Shown here piece after piece: positions 35,605-46,422 of a DNA stretch of 64,000 nt. A program made the position numbers and the translations under genes. The notes beneath the pieces are model-generated. The model was not told where the DNA came from, made no database searches, and was given only the letters and a program-made list of their open reading frames with translations. Source of the DNA: Microglena sp. YARC (Eukaryota; Chlorophyta; Chlorophyceae; Chlamydomonadales; Chlamydomonadaceae); the NCBI GenBank assembly GCA_022414725.1, contig CM039464.1, positions 59,697,501-59,761,500 on the forward strand. The letters are read 5' to 3'. Numbering within the stretch: the stretch's first letter is position 1; each line of letters opens with the position of its first letter.

Positions 35605-35943
35605 CATATGGCAAAGCGTCATCCCTAATCCCTATGCCGCGAAATCCAGAGAGGTCTAAGACTCTGCACTACTAATATGGAAAGAGACCACGACCGATTA
35701 AACATGGAATAAAGGGGTTAATTCAGCCCACAACCGGTTAGATTTAAGCTTAATTTAGCCCACACACAGTTAGATCTACCTAAATTAACCCCTATGTTCC
35801 ATGTTTTACCTCATGTTGCCTGTTTCCATATTACTAGTGCTGCAAGAACTAATAAGCCCAACACTTATTTCCGAGACTAGATTACTTGTTCAAATCTACT
35901 TCATTGTAGGTGTCATGGTCTCATGGAGTGTGTCATGACCACA

Positions 35944-36858
35944 CTAGGGTAGGAGATCTTTCAGCGGCTCCTTGTAGGTGTCTAGCACATTGTCAAGTGC
36001 CCTCAGTTTGTGTCCAACACCAGCAAAATGAATGAGGAAGTCTCCAACCTGGTACTTGCTTTCATTGTCGCCCACCATGTAACTGTTCATGACACGTTGA
36101 GGTACGTACATAATAGCATCCCCCCGTGAGTCGGAGCGATTCGACTCGATTGACTTAAGCACGTGGACCATGACAGCTTGATCATGCAACGCATGGTAGT
36201 TCTCCACGCTACTGTTGTACCGCAGATCCCACATTGTCTGCAACAGCCAGGCTGAAAAAGGGGTGTTACGTATCAAGTAGCTCCCAGCGTTTGTCCCATT
36301 TGCGTCTCGGTTCAAGATCAGGGACACTGTGTCAGACTTGAGTGGGGGTATGCGGGACAGAATCTGGTCCTCTATCGACAGCCACTTATTCATTATGTAG
36401 GCGTCCATGTCCAACAGCCACAGCCACTCCAAGCTAGGCAGCTGTTTGAAGTATTGCATGGCTGACACAATCTTCTCAAATTCAGGGGGCAGCGTTTCGT
36501 CATGGACTGTGAACACAGGCAAGAAGACATAGTGCCAGCTATCGGCGTAACGCTTCTTGTTGTGGAGAGAGAAGCAGTGCGATAAAATCCGTGTGACGCC
36601 GCCACAGAAGGTGTAGATGAAGTAGTGCAGAGCACTGCGTAGTGTGTGCTTCTTGTCGGGCGTAGCGAGGGTGATAATACCAATGCGGGGGCCCTGCTGA
36701 GCTTTGGACAGCTGTTGTGGTGGTAGCTGGTGATGTGGTCTTGATTCTGCATTAACCAAGTTAGCTGGACGCGACAGGGGCGTCATCAAGAGCAACATTC
36801 CGAAGCATAGCATGAGTGTGGAGATGGTGATCAAGATGATGGTGCGAGAAGATGCCAT
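35944..36858 (-). CDS. GT34 (GMA12/MNN10-type) glycosyltransferase, 304 aa
   Basis: Single-exon gene from ATG at 36858 to TAG. Residues 7-26 form one hydrophobic segment after a short N-terminus, the type II membrane anchor usual for Golgi glycosyltransferases. After a short stem, the catalytic region shows WLWLLDMDAYIMN, whose Asp-Met-Asp at 150-152 is the metal/nucleotide-sugar DxD motif in the GT34 context. NAGSYLIRNTPFSAWLL (about 190-206) and GDFLIHFAG (262-270) follow, both characteristic of GMA12/MNN10 and plant xyloglucan xylosyltransferase/galactomannan galactosyltransferase relatives. GT34 enzymes are retaining and use UDP-Gal, UDP-Xyl or similar donors. The actual donor and acceptor cannot be told. 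Several Asn-X-Ser/Thr sites are present. A CCAGCTACC minisatellite begins 4 bp upstream of the ATG. Confidence 0.9.
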   Translation of the reverse strand: MASSRTIILITISTLMLCFGMLLLMTPLSRPANLVNAESRPHHQLPPQQLSKAQQGPRIGIITLATPDKKHTLRSALHYFIYTFCGGVTRILSHCFSLHNKKRYADSWHYVFLPVFTVHDETLPPEFEKIVSAMQYFKQLPSLEWLWLLDMDAYIMNKWLSIEDQILSRIPPLKSDTVSLILNRDANGTNAGSYLIRNTPFSAWLLQTMWDLRYNSSVENYHALHDQAVMVHVLKSIESNRSDSRGDAIMYVPQRVMNSYMVGDNESKYQVGDFLIHFAGVGHKLRALDNVLDTYKEPLKDLLP

Positions 36859-36861
36859 GGT

Positions 36862-37165
36862 GTGTCAGCCAGCTACAGGTGTGGTGGTACCTCAAAGCCA
36901 GCTGCCGGCGTGGTGGTGCCTCAAAGCCAGCTACCAGTGTGGTGGTACCTCAAAGCCAGCTGCCGGCGTGGTGGTACCTAAAAAACAGCTACCAGTGTGG
37001 TGGTACCTCAAAGCCAGCTACCGGCGTGATTGCACCTTGCAGCCAGCAGGTGCTGTGATGGCTACCTTACAGCTAACTATGGCCGTGATACTATCGCAAA
37101 GCCAGCTGTCGCTATGATGATGTCTTCAAGCCAGCGGTTGCAGTGATGACGCCTTAAAGCCAGCC
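36862..37165. repeat. AAAGCCAGCTACCGG minisatellite at GT34 5' end
   Basis: About eight units of roughly 36 bp with GTGGTGGTACCTCAAAGCCA. It lies immediately upstream of the GT34 start codon, so it probably forms the 5' untranslated region or promoter. Confidence 0.85.
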
Positions 37166-37289
37166 TCCACTATCATGGTTCAATGCCTAGAGAGCAAACA
37201 GATGCAATGGACAACACAGGTTTAGCATGGGGGGTGGGGGGTGGGTGGAGGGGGTGAGGTCCATATGGGGTCTTTAGAGGTGAAGGAAC

Positions 37290-37575
37290 AACAAGGGAGT
37301 GAGTGATCATCTTGTCAGAGGTGAAGCAGCAGCACAGGACATACATTGATAAAGGAACGACACAAGACACACAGCACAGTGGCAAAGGAGCAGCAAAGGA
37401 TACAGATTGGAAAAGGAACAACACGTGACACACACTAAAAAGGGAACAACACATGACACACATTGAACAAGGAACAGCACAGGACACATGGCACAGAGAT
37501 GAAGGAGCAGAACAGGACACACATTAAAAAAGGAACAACACATGACACACATTGATAAAGGAACAGCACAGTTCC
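37290..37575. repeat. GGAACAACACATGACACACA minisatellite
   Basis: Roughly 30-35 bp units of AAAGGAACAGCACAGGACAC type. Frames through it are repeat translations. Confidence 0.85.
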
Positions 37576-37974
37576 TTTATCAAGTGCTCCTCCTCCTGAA
37601 CCTCAACTTCTTGCTACAAGTTTCCAGGCTGCCATGTCAGCTTTATCATAGGGGTTGGCATTGAAGATTTTCAGGGAATCGTGGGACCATGCAAGCCTCA
37701 CACACAACCTCACACGTAACTACACAGTGCATGGAATATGCTAAATAAAAAGTCCCCATCCTGACGGGCACTACAAAAGGGATGCCCTAGCTATCCAAAG
37801 AAGCTATTGCTTGATTGCTACAACTAGCTCCGAGGAGTCTGACAGGCTGGTCGCAGGCACCGCTTGCTGGGTGCATCAGATATGGCTGACGCCACCACCA
37901 TGCTTTACAGGGTAGGGTTTCCAAAACCGAAGACTAGAAAACGTCAGAATAACTTGATACAATGTGTGGGCCGA

Positions 37975-38330
37975 CGCTCATACATGCATGCACATACATG
38001 CATGAATGCCCATACATGCATGCAGGCAGGATGATGAACACAAGAAAAAAGTACATGCCTCGCATCCCACATGCATGCAATATGATGTAACGCATACACA
38101 GATACTACACACAACCTCACATGCAGACAGATGGATACAACACACACATTGTACAAGCCCCAGATGCATGAAATTGGAAGCATTGGAAACACACAACACA
38201 CCTCACATCCCACATGCATTCAATAGGATGGAACAAACACATACAACGCATACCCCACATGCATGCAACATGATGCATCACACACATACTACACACAACC
38301 TCACATGCAGACAGGCCAATACAGCACACT
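37975..38330. repeat. CATGCATGCA / CACACAACCTCACATGCAGA repeats
   Basis: Larger units containing ACTACACACAACCTCACATG recur about twice, with ACATGCATGCA blocks between them. Confidence 0.75.
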
Positions 38331-38339
38331 TGGTTTTCA

Positions 38340-38441
38340 GGATGACTACTATTCTTGAAGGCACCGCCATCCATGCTACACTCGGCTCTCTGACTCAAGA
38401 GGACCTGCTAATCCTGGAATCATGTTATTCCAGGAAAGGGT
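38340..38441 (+). CDS. Orphan exon candidate
   Basis: Acceptor TTGGTTTTCAG, then GATGACTACTATTC and about 33 codons (TILEGTAIHATLGSLTQEDL), then a strong donor GTATGTAAG. No partner exon can be joined confidently. 40022-40224 is a possible downstream exon, but the phase choice is uncertain. Family unknown. Confidence 0.4.
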
Positions 38442-38677
38442 ATGTAAGATCATGTACAGTGTACGTGATCAATTCGGGACCAAGGGCCAGTTAGAAGTTT
38501 CGATGTGGACCCGGAAGGTTATAAGAATTGATCATATATACCGTACATGATCCAGGGTGAACTCGACACCATTCGACCTCAAGATAGGATCTAGTAATGC
38601 TCGGATCACTTATACAGGATTAGTCAGGAATTTCACTGGATCCTGCCCATGCTGCGTCAAGATTAATCGCGTGTCCA

Positions 38678-38938
38678 TTAGATCCTGGTCGATACATATA
38701 TATAATCTTCGTTAGATCCTGCAAGTCTGCACTTCAGTGATCCCAGTGAAACGACCACGTCCTTGAATAGTACCTCTCGCTGGCTGTTTACTTCTGCTAC
38801 AGGAAGTTGATGTCGAATAGCTATAATCTGGTTGATCTCGGCAAAGAACGCCACCGTCTTGGTGGAAACTGTATCTGCTAGGGCAGTGCTGGTCTCGCAC
38901 AAATGAAAGGGCAGCAAGATGAAAGACTGTATGTTTGC
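38678..38938 (-). CDS. Orphan terminal exon candidate, unknown protein
   Basis: Minus-strand open stretch after CTAATTTGCAAACATACAG. It encodes FHLCETSTALADTVSTKTVA and FFAEINQIIAIRHQLPVAEV and ends at TAA. The composition is protein-like and unbiased. An alternative donor (GAG|GTACTATTC) lies inside. The exon or exons upstream are lost in a poly-G/low-complexity stretch at 39018. No family recognised. Confidence 0.4.
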   Translation of the reverse strand, partial: ANIQSFILLPFHLCETSTALADTVSTKTVAFFAEINQIIAIRHQLPVAEVNSQREVLFKDVVVSLGSLKCRLAGSNEDYIYVSTRI

Positions 38939-39017
38939 AAATTAGGCTGGGATGGTGGAGAGGAGATAATGTGACACCGCGACGTTGACCTGCAAGTGAT
39001 AACTCGGGGGCCTGGGG

Positions 39018-39477
39018 GGGGGGGGGGGGGGGGGGGGGAGCTCGGGGGAGCTCCCGTGGGTAGCTCCGGGCAGAGAGCTCTCTGGCTCCGGGTACCTCAG
39101 GGGCGGGGGACCCGGGCCAAAAGTTGAGTTCTTTTTCGCCCCTCCATCCGATGATCGGCGTTACCTCGGTCATCGTTTCCTTTCTGTTGATCCAGTGAAT
39201 GCTAGCACTTCGGTCGCCGTTCCCTTCCTTTCTCGAGTGAACACCAGTGCCGAAGTCAGGTAAATCCTTCCTTCCCCCGATAAAGTGAATGCTTCTTGCA
39301 GTTAGTTCATAACTCACACCATTACCCCCTTTATACAGTGCACAGTTTGCATGGGTCGACGCGCTTTGCGCTGTGCTGCTTCAAGGCGTATATTGCGGGG
39401 TGAGTGCACGAGATGATCGGGCTAGGGAAGGGAAGGAGGCGGGGGGGGGGGGGGGGGGGGGGGGGGAGGAGGTGTGT

Positions 39478-39500
<23 letters not shown>
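39018..39500. repeat. Poly-G and GT tracts
   Basis: Poly-G runs at about 39017-39039, 39440-39467 and 39491-39510, with a TGTGTGTG run between the last two. A similar TG-G tract lies at 39663-39697. Confidence 0.9.
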
Positions 39501-39508
<8 letters not shown>

Positions 39509-40021
39509 GCAGTATGTGCATGTGTTCGGGTGTGGGTTGATGATATGGTAGTTTGGCTGGGTTGGGTGGTATGGAAGCGGGGAAACCGTGGGATCTATGT
39601 GTGAGGGGTAGAAGCAAGATTGGCAGCAGTAAATTGGAGTTGGTGGGCTCGTCTGACTGCTATGTGTGTGTGTGTGTGTGTGGGGGGGGGGGGGGTCAGG
39701 AGTTGGCATTTGGTGGGAACAAGTGGTACCTTTGTAGAAGTGGTGAGCTTTCACATTATTTGCAAGGTTTGGGGCGCAACTGTGTGGGGATGTCAGGCAT
39801 GAATGATACATGCGGGGTAGGGCAGTATTTGCCGTGGCGGTGGGGGTCTTGCTATGCTGCTATACAGTGTGCGAGTAAATGTATGGCATTTATGTGGGGT
39901 GTAGGACAGTCGTACTAGTTTTGTGAGGGCAGTTGTATTAGTTGTGCGAGGGCAGTTATGCTAGTTGTGTGGATGTGATGTAGGGGCAGATGGTAGTAAC
40001 TTGTGTATGCGTGTGGGCAGG

Positions 40022-40224
40022 CTTGACTCCGCTATCTATTTTGAGGGCATGCTTTGTAGATACACGCAGTGCTTGCATGGATTACATTAGAGGTTGGAAA
40101 TTGTCTGGGTTGATGATGCTGTGTAGCACCGCTTCCGTCAGAGATATGTCCGTTAAATTTTGTGTTGCGCCTCATGCACTGGATTGGCTGATGCAGATGC
40201 AGACAGTCGTTGCCACTGTTTGAT
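40022..40224 (+). CDS. Orphan exon candidate
   Basis: Acceptor ATGCGTGTGGGCAG, then about 66 codons with unbiased composition (LTPLSILRACFVDTRSACMD, MSVKFCVAPHALDWLMQMQT) to TGA. It could be a terminal exon of the gene that includes 38340-38441. No family recognised. Confidence 0.3.
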
Positions 40225-40359
40225 GTTGGTGGTTACCTTGATCGTGTGCACGACTTTGTAATGACGTGAGTGATGCCAATATGTGTATGATTATCCTACC
40301 CCCCCCCCACCCCCCCCACCCCACCCCCCCCCCTTCCTCCCAGCCACACACATGGAACA

Positions 40360-41083
40360 TCCTTTCAAGCGTGTGTTTATGTGTGCGTTCATGCGTGAGC
40401 TTGTGTGTGTGTGTGCATGCTTGTGATCCATGTGTTTCTGAGCGAGCATGTTTGTGTATGTGTGTGTGTGTATTTGCACATTGTGTGTTTTTGTGCACGT
40501 TTGCATGCACACGCATGTGTGTGTGCATGCATGTGTGTGCGCATGTTTGTGTGTGCATGTGTGTGTGTTTGTGTTGGTGCATGTTTGTTAGTGTATGCAC
40601 GTTTGTGTTTGCATGTGTATTTTCATTCATATTTGTTTCAAGTGTGTTTGTGTCTCCGCGTTTATGCTTGTGTGTGTTTGTTCATATGTGTGTGTGTGTG
40701 TGTGCTTGTGTGCGTTCATGTGCTTGTGTGTGTCCGTGGATATTTGTGAGCATGCTCGTGTGTGTATGTGTGTGTTCATGTGCGTGTGTCTGTCCGTGTA
40801 TGTGTGTGTGTATGCACATTTGTTTGTTGTGTGTGTACACTTTCACGTTTGTGTGTGTGTGTGCGTGTGTGTGTGTGCGTGTGTGTGTGTGCGCGTGCAT
40901 GTTTGTGTGTGTATTTGCACATTTGTTTGTGTGTGTGTACGAGTGTGTTATGTGTGTGTGCTTGTGTGTGCGTGTACGTTTGTGTCTGTGTGTTAGTGTG
41001 CGTGCATGCTTGTGTGTGCGTTTTGTTTGATCATGTGTGCGTCCATGTGTGTGTGCATGTGTGCGTGAATGCGTTTATGAGTG
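40360..41083. repeat. TG/GTGTGCATG array
   Basis: About 720 bp of TGTGTGTGTGCATGTTTGTG-type degenerate dinucleotide repeat. It resumes at 41752-41885, on the far side of an inserted element. Confidence 0.92.
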
Positions 41084-41751
41084 CAGGGTTGCTCGATGCT
41101 GGCCGTATTTGGGGTCAATACCGTATTGTATCCGTGTTTTGTATTGTATTGAATCGGAATCCCGTATTTTACGGGAGCCCAATATGAGAGGCCAGGCCAG
41201 CCTGGCAGGTAAGGCCAGTCTGGCAGGCACAGTATTGCCATATAATCGTTTCTTCTTCCGCTCAATACCTCGTGTCGCTTGCGCACCATCACTTTCTCTG
41301 TCACTTCACTTGTCACTTTGATACATGGCCTGGGCTTCGTTTTGCCGGCCGGCTTTGGTCGTGGGGCTGCACTGTCAGTGTTTTTATTTATTTTTGGGTT
41401 TCCTTAATGGTTGCTTAATGGTTCATCTCCACTTTATCTGGTGTTACAGTTCAGTTTTTGTAGGAGGACTTCCACCTGTAAAAAGAGTTTGGGAAATCCC
41501 AGGTATTTCCACCTGTAAGAAGAGTCGGGGAACCCTACCCCCTACCCCCCCCCCCCCCCCCCTGGCCGAGCCCTCCCCACACACTCACGTTACTCACTCA
41601 CTGTGTATTTGGATGCAGTTCATTCAGCAATTCAACTTCACCAAGATGTGAATCGCGAGAAAGATAAAGGGCTTCGTTTGCCAGCCGGCCCATGATGTCT
41701 TGTATTGTCTTGTATTCCGTATCGTATTCGTATCCCGTATCGAGCAACCTG
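41084..41751. mobile_element. 668-bp hAT-like non-autonomous element
   Basis: Ends CAGGGTTGCTCGATGCTGG and, at the right, CCCGTATCGAGCAACCTG, an inverted repeat of about 16 bp. Flanks TATGAGTG and TATGTGTG agree at 7 of 8, and both sides are the same TG-rich array. That is what an insertion into the array would leave. The interior has CCGTATTGTATCCGTG words and a poly-C tract, and no transposase. Confidence 0.7.
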
Positions 41752-41904
41752 TATGTGTGTGTTTGCGTGGAAGTTCGTTTCTTTGTGTTCATGTACGTGT
41801 GTCTATGTGCACACGTTTTTTTAATGCGTGTGTCTGTGTGTGCCTTTGTGTGTGTGTGTGAGAGCATGTGCATGTGTGTGTGAGTGAAACAAACTGAAAT
41901 TTGA

Positions 41905-41940
41905 ACATGCCCCATCCCCCCCCCCCCCCCCCCCCCCTCC
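41905..41940. repeat. Poly-C tract
   Basis: A C-run of about 27 bases. The following stretch to 42480 holds ACCACTAGACAGCTT repeated three times (42054-42095) and the dispersed repeat at 42290-42425, but no gene. Confidence 0.85.
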
Positions 41941-42289
41941 CAAGGCCATTATACTGCTTTGTGTGCATTCTGGAGACCCCAATCCAAAGATGTGCTCCAA
42001 CTATGGTCGTGTTCCAACATGTGCCCATCTTTTATAATTCCGACTATGTGCTTACCACTAGACAGCTTACCACTAGACAGCTTACCACTAGACAGCTTCT
42101 TAGTTCTTTTAGATGTTGAATTGTGTGCTATAACTTTGAATTGCGGGTGATTTGCTAATTCGTGTGGCAGCTTCTATACTCTCTGTCCACTTAATTTCAA
42201 AACAACAATTTATGACACCCTGGAGCCTTTTTAGGGGGTTCAACAGCCTTCCCTAGTTTTTATGTAAACAGCATCTCCCCCAAATTGGT

Positions 42290-42425
42290 CAAAATACTAT
42301 TTGAAGGCCATGGATGGATAGAGCTCTCCGAGAGGATCAGTTTATACTTATTTTGACCCCCTAATTATTTTTGGCTGGGTAGATATGGGCCTTACAAGCC
42401 TTTTTGGGGGGGGAGGGGGGTGGGG
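42290..42425 (+). repeat. Dispersed repeat pair member
   Basis: GGATAGAGCTCTCCGAGAGG and ATATGGGCCTTACAAGCC match the order of blocks at 33417-33560 and again end in poly-G. Confidence 0.5.
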
Positions 42426-42538
42426 GGTGGAGATTGAGGGAAAAAAAAAAACTTCCGAGCATGAGCAATGAATAAACCTTCCTCATGGCCCCCTGATCCC
42501 CCCCCCTCCCCCTTCTATTTCCCCCACTGCAGAGACAA

Positions 42539-42816
42539 ATGTGTGTGCCCTCTCATTCCACCAGCCTCCCACTAGTGCTTCTGCACCTATTGCTGCCACT
42601 TTGCATCTGTGCCGAGCTGCACCAGTTTAGAAGTATGTTCTATCTTATCACGCTGGACGCGGCGGAGCAGCATGACCCATGGCTGAAGCGCTGCGGTCTG
42701 CCCGTGTACGCTGCAGAGGCCTATACACACTTTGCACTGCACCCACACCGTACACTTCACCCAATGCAAGCCGCCATATGGGTGTTCCCACCCTACATGG
42801 CATGGGAGACCAACTG
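42539..42816 (+). CDS. Exostosin exon 1
   Basis: Signal-anchor exon. Donor AACTG|GTGAGATT in phase 2. The CACTGCAG immediately before could be an acceptor, in which case Met1 would be internal. Confidence 0.82.
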
Positions 42817-45151
42817 GTGAGATTTGGGTGGGCTTATAAACACTGCTATTTGGGGGGATCTTCAGGACTGTTTATTTGGGCTAAAAAGGGTCCCAAAATG
42901 TAAGGTTCCACCGTTTCCGAAAGGGTTACACTGTCTCTAAAAGGGTCCCAAAATGTAGGAGGGTTCACAGTTTCCAAAAAGATTCCACTGTCTCTAATAC
43001 GGGCCTCTAAGACCACTCAAAATTGGAGTGAATGGTTTGCTCATGGATCTCACCTAAGTGTTTTACAGCACAGTTTTGTAGGGATCGGCGACATGCTCTG
43101 CATATGTTAGCATATGTCATGCATAAGCATACGCTAGCATATGCGTTTTTGTTTATTTTTGTGTTTTGCTGGTTTTCAGTCGGCGACGCATGTGCTTTTA
43201 TATGCTTAGCATATGCCTCGAATACCCTTTTCCCTGAAAAGCATATGCTTCCCTGATCCCTACAGATCTTGCACCCTTGCCCTACCGATCAGCCCAGATG
43301 CAGCCATTGACAGCACCACTGCATGTAGCTGGCCATAACTACGCAGGTATTGGTGGGGAAGCCCATGCGACTGGGCCTCGTGAGCACACGGTGGGTAATG
43401 CAAAGTATGGTCTCTTTTGCTCAAGCCAGAAACAAGGCCCATAGGGTCCAAGCGTTGTTTGACACAACTTGGATGAGGAGATATGCTTGCTTATTGATTT
43501 GTGCCTTTCAAACAGATGGTAGATAAAGGATGGTAGCTTGTGTTGGTCCTCCAGGGTGATGACTGGGTGTGTGCAGGGAGGCCTAGCAGAGAAAGGACGG
43601 ACGAGGGGTGCAGAGACAAACATACACTCGAGAGCTGGGTGCTCAATAGTGTTATGAGTAGGGCTGTTACTAGGCGGTGCTTTTTCTCAAAAGCCGCTCG
43701 GAACCAGGCGTTTTTTCGAATCCGGTACCATATAAAAAGTAGGCAATAGTACAAAGTAGAAGGCTCCTTCGTTCTGTGATTGTGGGTTCGCTCGGGACTG
43801 TCGACGCGAAATCGGAAGGTCTCACGGAATTGTGTGGTATTATGCGTTTCCGTGTTACCAGGCGGAAGGCCGGTGCCGCCTAGTCACAGCCCTATTATTA
43901 GGCACTGGGGACGTCTACCTCATTCGCTGAGCTGTTCAGTTCCCAACCTGATCCCTTATGTCACTCAACAGCTCCAGTGTTTTTTATTTCATCCATGAAA
44001 ACCCCGGGCTGTTTTAACTGTCTGCACAAACCTCAAGACTCGGCTACAGAAACCTCTGTTGCAATCTGATAATAATAAATATGAATTATCCAGGAGGGGG
44101 GAAGAATGCAGTGGAATACACTATCCTGGTCGTTATTTTCTGAGGATGGGGCCGTAATGGCATAATTATTTGCGAATTTTGAGCCACTTTTCAGATGATT
44201 CTGGGCACCTCATTTAGGAGGGGGGAGGGGGGGGGGGTCAGCCCCTTCTGTTTTTGGCGGAGCCCCCCCTTCTGGGGGGCGGGAGCCCCCAGTGTTACCC
44301 ATTTGTCCGTCCGACCATCCATCCGACCATCCATCCATCCATCCGTCTGACCGCGATGAAGCCCGACACGTCAGCCAACGGCCTCGTAACTAACTCGCTT
44401 CCGTTGCCACCTGTCGCTCCGTCGCGATCATTCTCCGCCAATTTTTAGCGTCGCTGGCGACGCTGCTTAGAACTTGTTTTGCAAACTTTTTACTCAGGTC
44501 TCCAAATCACATTTTGAGACCACCACTGAGTAGGCCTTGACAAGGGACGTTCATTGACACCACTTTGGACCTCGTGCAATAAGGGGAGGGGTAGGTGTGT
44601 GGCAGAACTGAACTTTGACTACCAGGCGATCCCGGAGGGTGGGGGTGGGGGGGCAGAACTGGATTGTCAAGCGGTCCGTGTTTGTGAATTCTGAGGATGC
44701 CATTGTTTGTTCCCTTGCCTTTAAACCCCAGAATCCATGTCTGCTTTAAAAATGATGGGTATTTAAATTTAAGGGGGGGGGGGGGGGGGGATAGGGGCGT
44801 GGGTAAGGGGTCAGGCCTCCTCCGGTTTTGGGGGGATTCTGTTCCCCAGTTTTTTTATTTTTCACTCCTGAATCATCCATGCAAAATAGGTCTCAATTGG
44901 TAGCCAATTCTGAGGTTTGTGTGGATAGTTCAAAATGTCTGTTAGGGTTTTTATAGCCAAATACTGAACAGCTCCCATGCTGACCACTCCATGTGCTCCC
45001 CGCGACAGGCCCAAGTACGGGGCTGGCTTCACCGGACCCAACGTGGCCCGCCCTGGCAAATCCTGTGTGTTTGATGACGCGCGTGTGCATGCGGCAGTGC
45101 TCTTGGCCCGCAAACGGCTCATCAAGGCCTCGCGGCTGCTGCTGGCAGGAG

Positions 45152-45184
<33 letters not shown>

Positions 45185-46422
45185 ACAACAGCGGCTGCGC
45201 ACCAGATGGCTTCCCCCGTCTGCTAGTGATGGATACCGTACCCTTATACCTGAGGCGGCCATTGTTGGACCGTTATGATGACTCTCAGCTGGTGTGGGCC
45301 AAGCTCAATGCACTAAGGGGCATTCACAGGTAAGCAAAGTGGAGGCAGTGCGCCCTGCTGTCACTCAATGTGCTGTGCATGGCAGGTGTGTGCACATATA
45401 CACATCACATGCACACCCACGCCCAATACAAATACAAAATGCATGTATTTGTACACGCACATACACTTCATGCACACACCGCATAAGCACACACATGCAT
45501 TCATGCACGCTCGCATGTGCAAAAATACACACAAGCATAAACGCATGCACACACAGAGTATGCAAACTTGCATAAATGCATTTGCGCGAGCACTCCGTGC
45601 GCATGCACACACAGTCACGCACACCACACACACAAAACTCACAAGCCCATACATGTACTTATTTGCAAACACAGGCCAGGCATTGACATCAGCCTCCCGC
45701 CACCACCTGGGATAGTGCCCGAGCAGTTTGTGCCGCACCAGCCCTCCATCGTGGGTGCCGCAGACCCAGCCACTGGGAGGGAGCGCCAGGGGCAGGGCCA
45801 GGGAGCGAAATGGGGGCAGCAACAAGGAGCGGGCAGCAGGCGGCCCCCCAAGTGGCTGCTGACCTTCAGGGGCAATTTTCAAAGCAGGCCTGATGTTAGG
45901 GGGGCGCTCGGGCTGTTGACCAACCTCAGTGCAGGAGTCATCGCGATTGACTCGTCGCAGCCACTGCCGCCCGCGCTGCAGAATGCCTCCGATGCTGGCA
46001 ACGCCTTTGGGTACACGGAGCTGATGGCGAACTCTGCCTTCACGGCGGTGGTGGCAGGCGACGTAGAGTTCAGCTACCGGTTCACAGAGGCGGTTCGCAG
46101 TGGCGCTGTGCCGGTCCTGATCTCCGACGGCTGGGTGCCGCCCTTCAACGATACTATCCCCTTTGACACGTACGGCTTACACATACTGTATGCAGACTTG
46201 GGGGAAAGCCTGATTGAACGACTGAGGAGCATGCCGTCAGAGGTGCGGGCGTCAATGCGGCGCAAAGCGGCGTTCGTCTGCCACCGCAACTTGGGGAGCG
46301 TGTTCCTGCAGATCGAGACACTGATCGATGTTGTGCTGAGCCGGGCCGAAGGTGGGCGGTGCATTCCCACAATGGCAGAGTCTTATTGCTCAAGATGGGC
46401 AAGAGCGTTATATTTATGTTGA
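42539..46422 (+). CDS. Exostosin-family (GT47) glycosyltransferase, 3 exons, 448 aa
   Basis: Exons 42539-42816, 45009-45329 and 45675-46422 join in phase (split Trp and Arg codons) to 449 codons including TGA, so the gene looks complete. The start Met is followed by LPLVLLHLLLPLCICAEL, a signal peptide or membrane anchor. The exon-1 region WVFPPYMAWETNW leads into exon 2, PKYGAGFTGPNVARPGKSC, with a Ser/Asn run from CAGCAA repeats at about 150-164. Exon 3 has RPGIDISLPPPP, then WLLTFRGN (about 260-267) and the conserved C-terminal core YRFTEAVRSGAVPVLISDGW, then PFNDTIPF. These are the hallmarks of the exostosin GT47 fold. GT47 enzymes transfer Gal, Ara, Xyl, GlcA or GlcNAc in the Golgi. Specificity here is unknown. 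The ATG is directly preceded by CACTGCAG, so a further 5' exon is possible. Confidence 0.88.
43079..43262. mobile_element. MITE-like fold-back in exostosin intron 1
   Basis: Starts TAGGGATCGGCGACATGC and ends GCATATGCTTCCCTGATCCCTA. The terminal bases are inverted repeats. The interior is rich in AGCATATGC palindromes. Target duplication is not clear. Confidence 0.6.
43659..43894. mobile_element. hAT-like MITE, TAGGGCTGTNACTAGGCGG
   Basis: 236 bp with ends TAGGGCTGTTACTAGGCGG and CCGCCTAGTCACAGCCCTA (18 of 19 paired). Flanks TTATGAG and TTATTAG agree at 6 of 7. Lies in exostosin intron 1. Non-coding. Confidence 0.8.
44318..44480 (+). repeat. Dispersed repeat, CCATCCATCC + CGATGAAGCC
   Basis: CCATCCATCC, then GACCGCGATGAAGCC, GTCAGCCAACGGCCTCGTAA, CTTCCGTTGCC and GCTTAGAACTTGTTTT. 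The same order occurs at 60100-60239. The preceding GAGCCCCCCCTTCTGGGGGG hairpin is also seen near 56070. Confidence 0.75.
44775..44793. repeat. Poly-G tract
   Basis: A run of about 18 G in exostosin intron 1. Other G-runs at 44218-44238 and 44638-44651. Confidence 0.9.
45009..45329 (+). CDS. Exostosin exon 2
   Basis: Acceptor CCCCGCGACAG, donor ATTCACAG|GTAAGC. Includes LVMDTVPLYLRRPLLDRYDD. Confidence 0.88.
45380..45670. repeat. CA-rich repeat in exostosin intron 2
   Basis: Degenerate GCACACACATGCA-type repeat running up to the exon 3 acceptor. Unlike the GT90 and beta-helix genes, no copied exon edge is visible here. Confidence 0.8.
45675..46422 (+). CDS. Exostosin exon 3
   Basis: Acceptor TTTGCAAACACAG. 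Carries the catalytic core and the stop codon. A Gly/Gln-rich insertion precedes WLLTFRGN. Confidence 0.9.
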
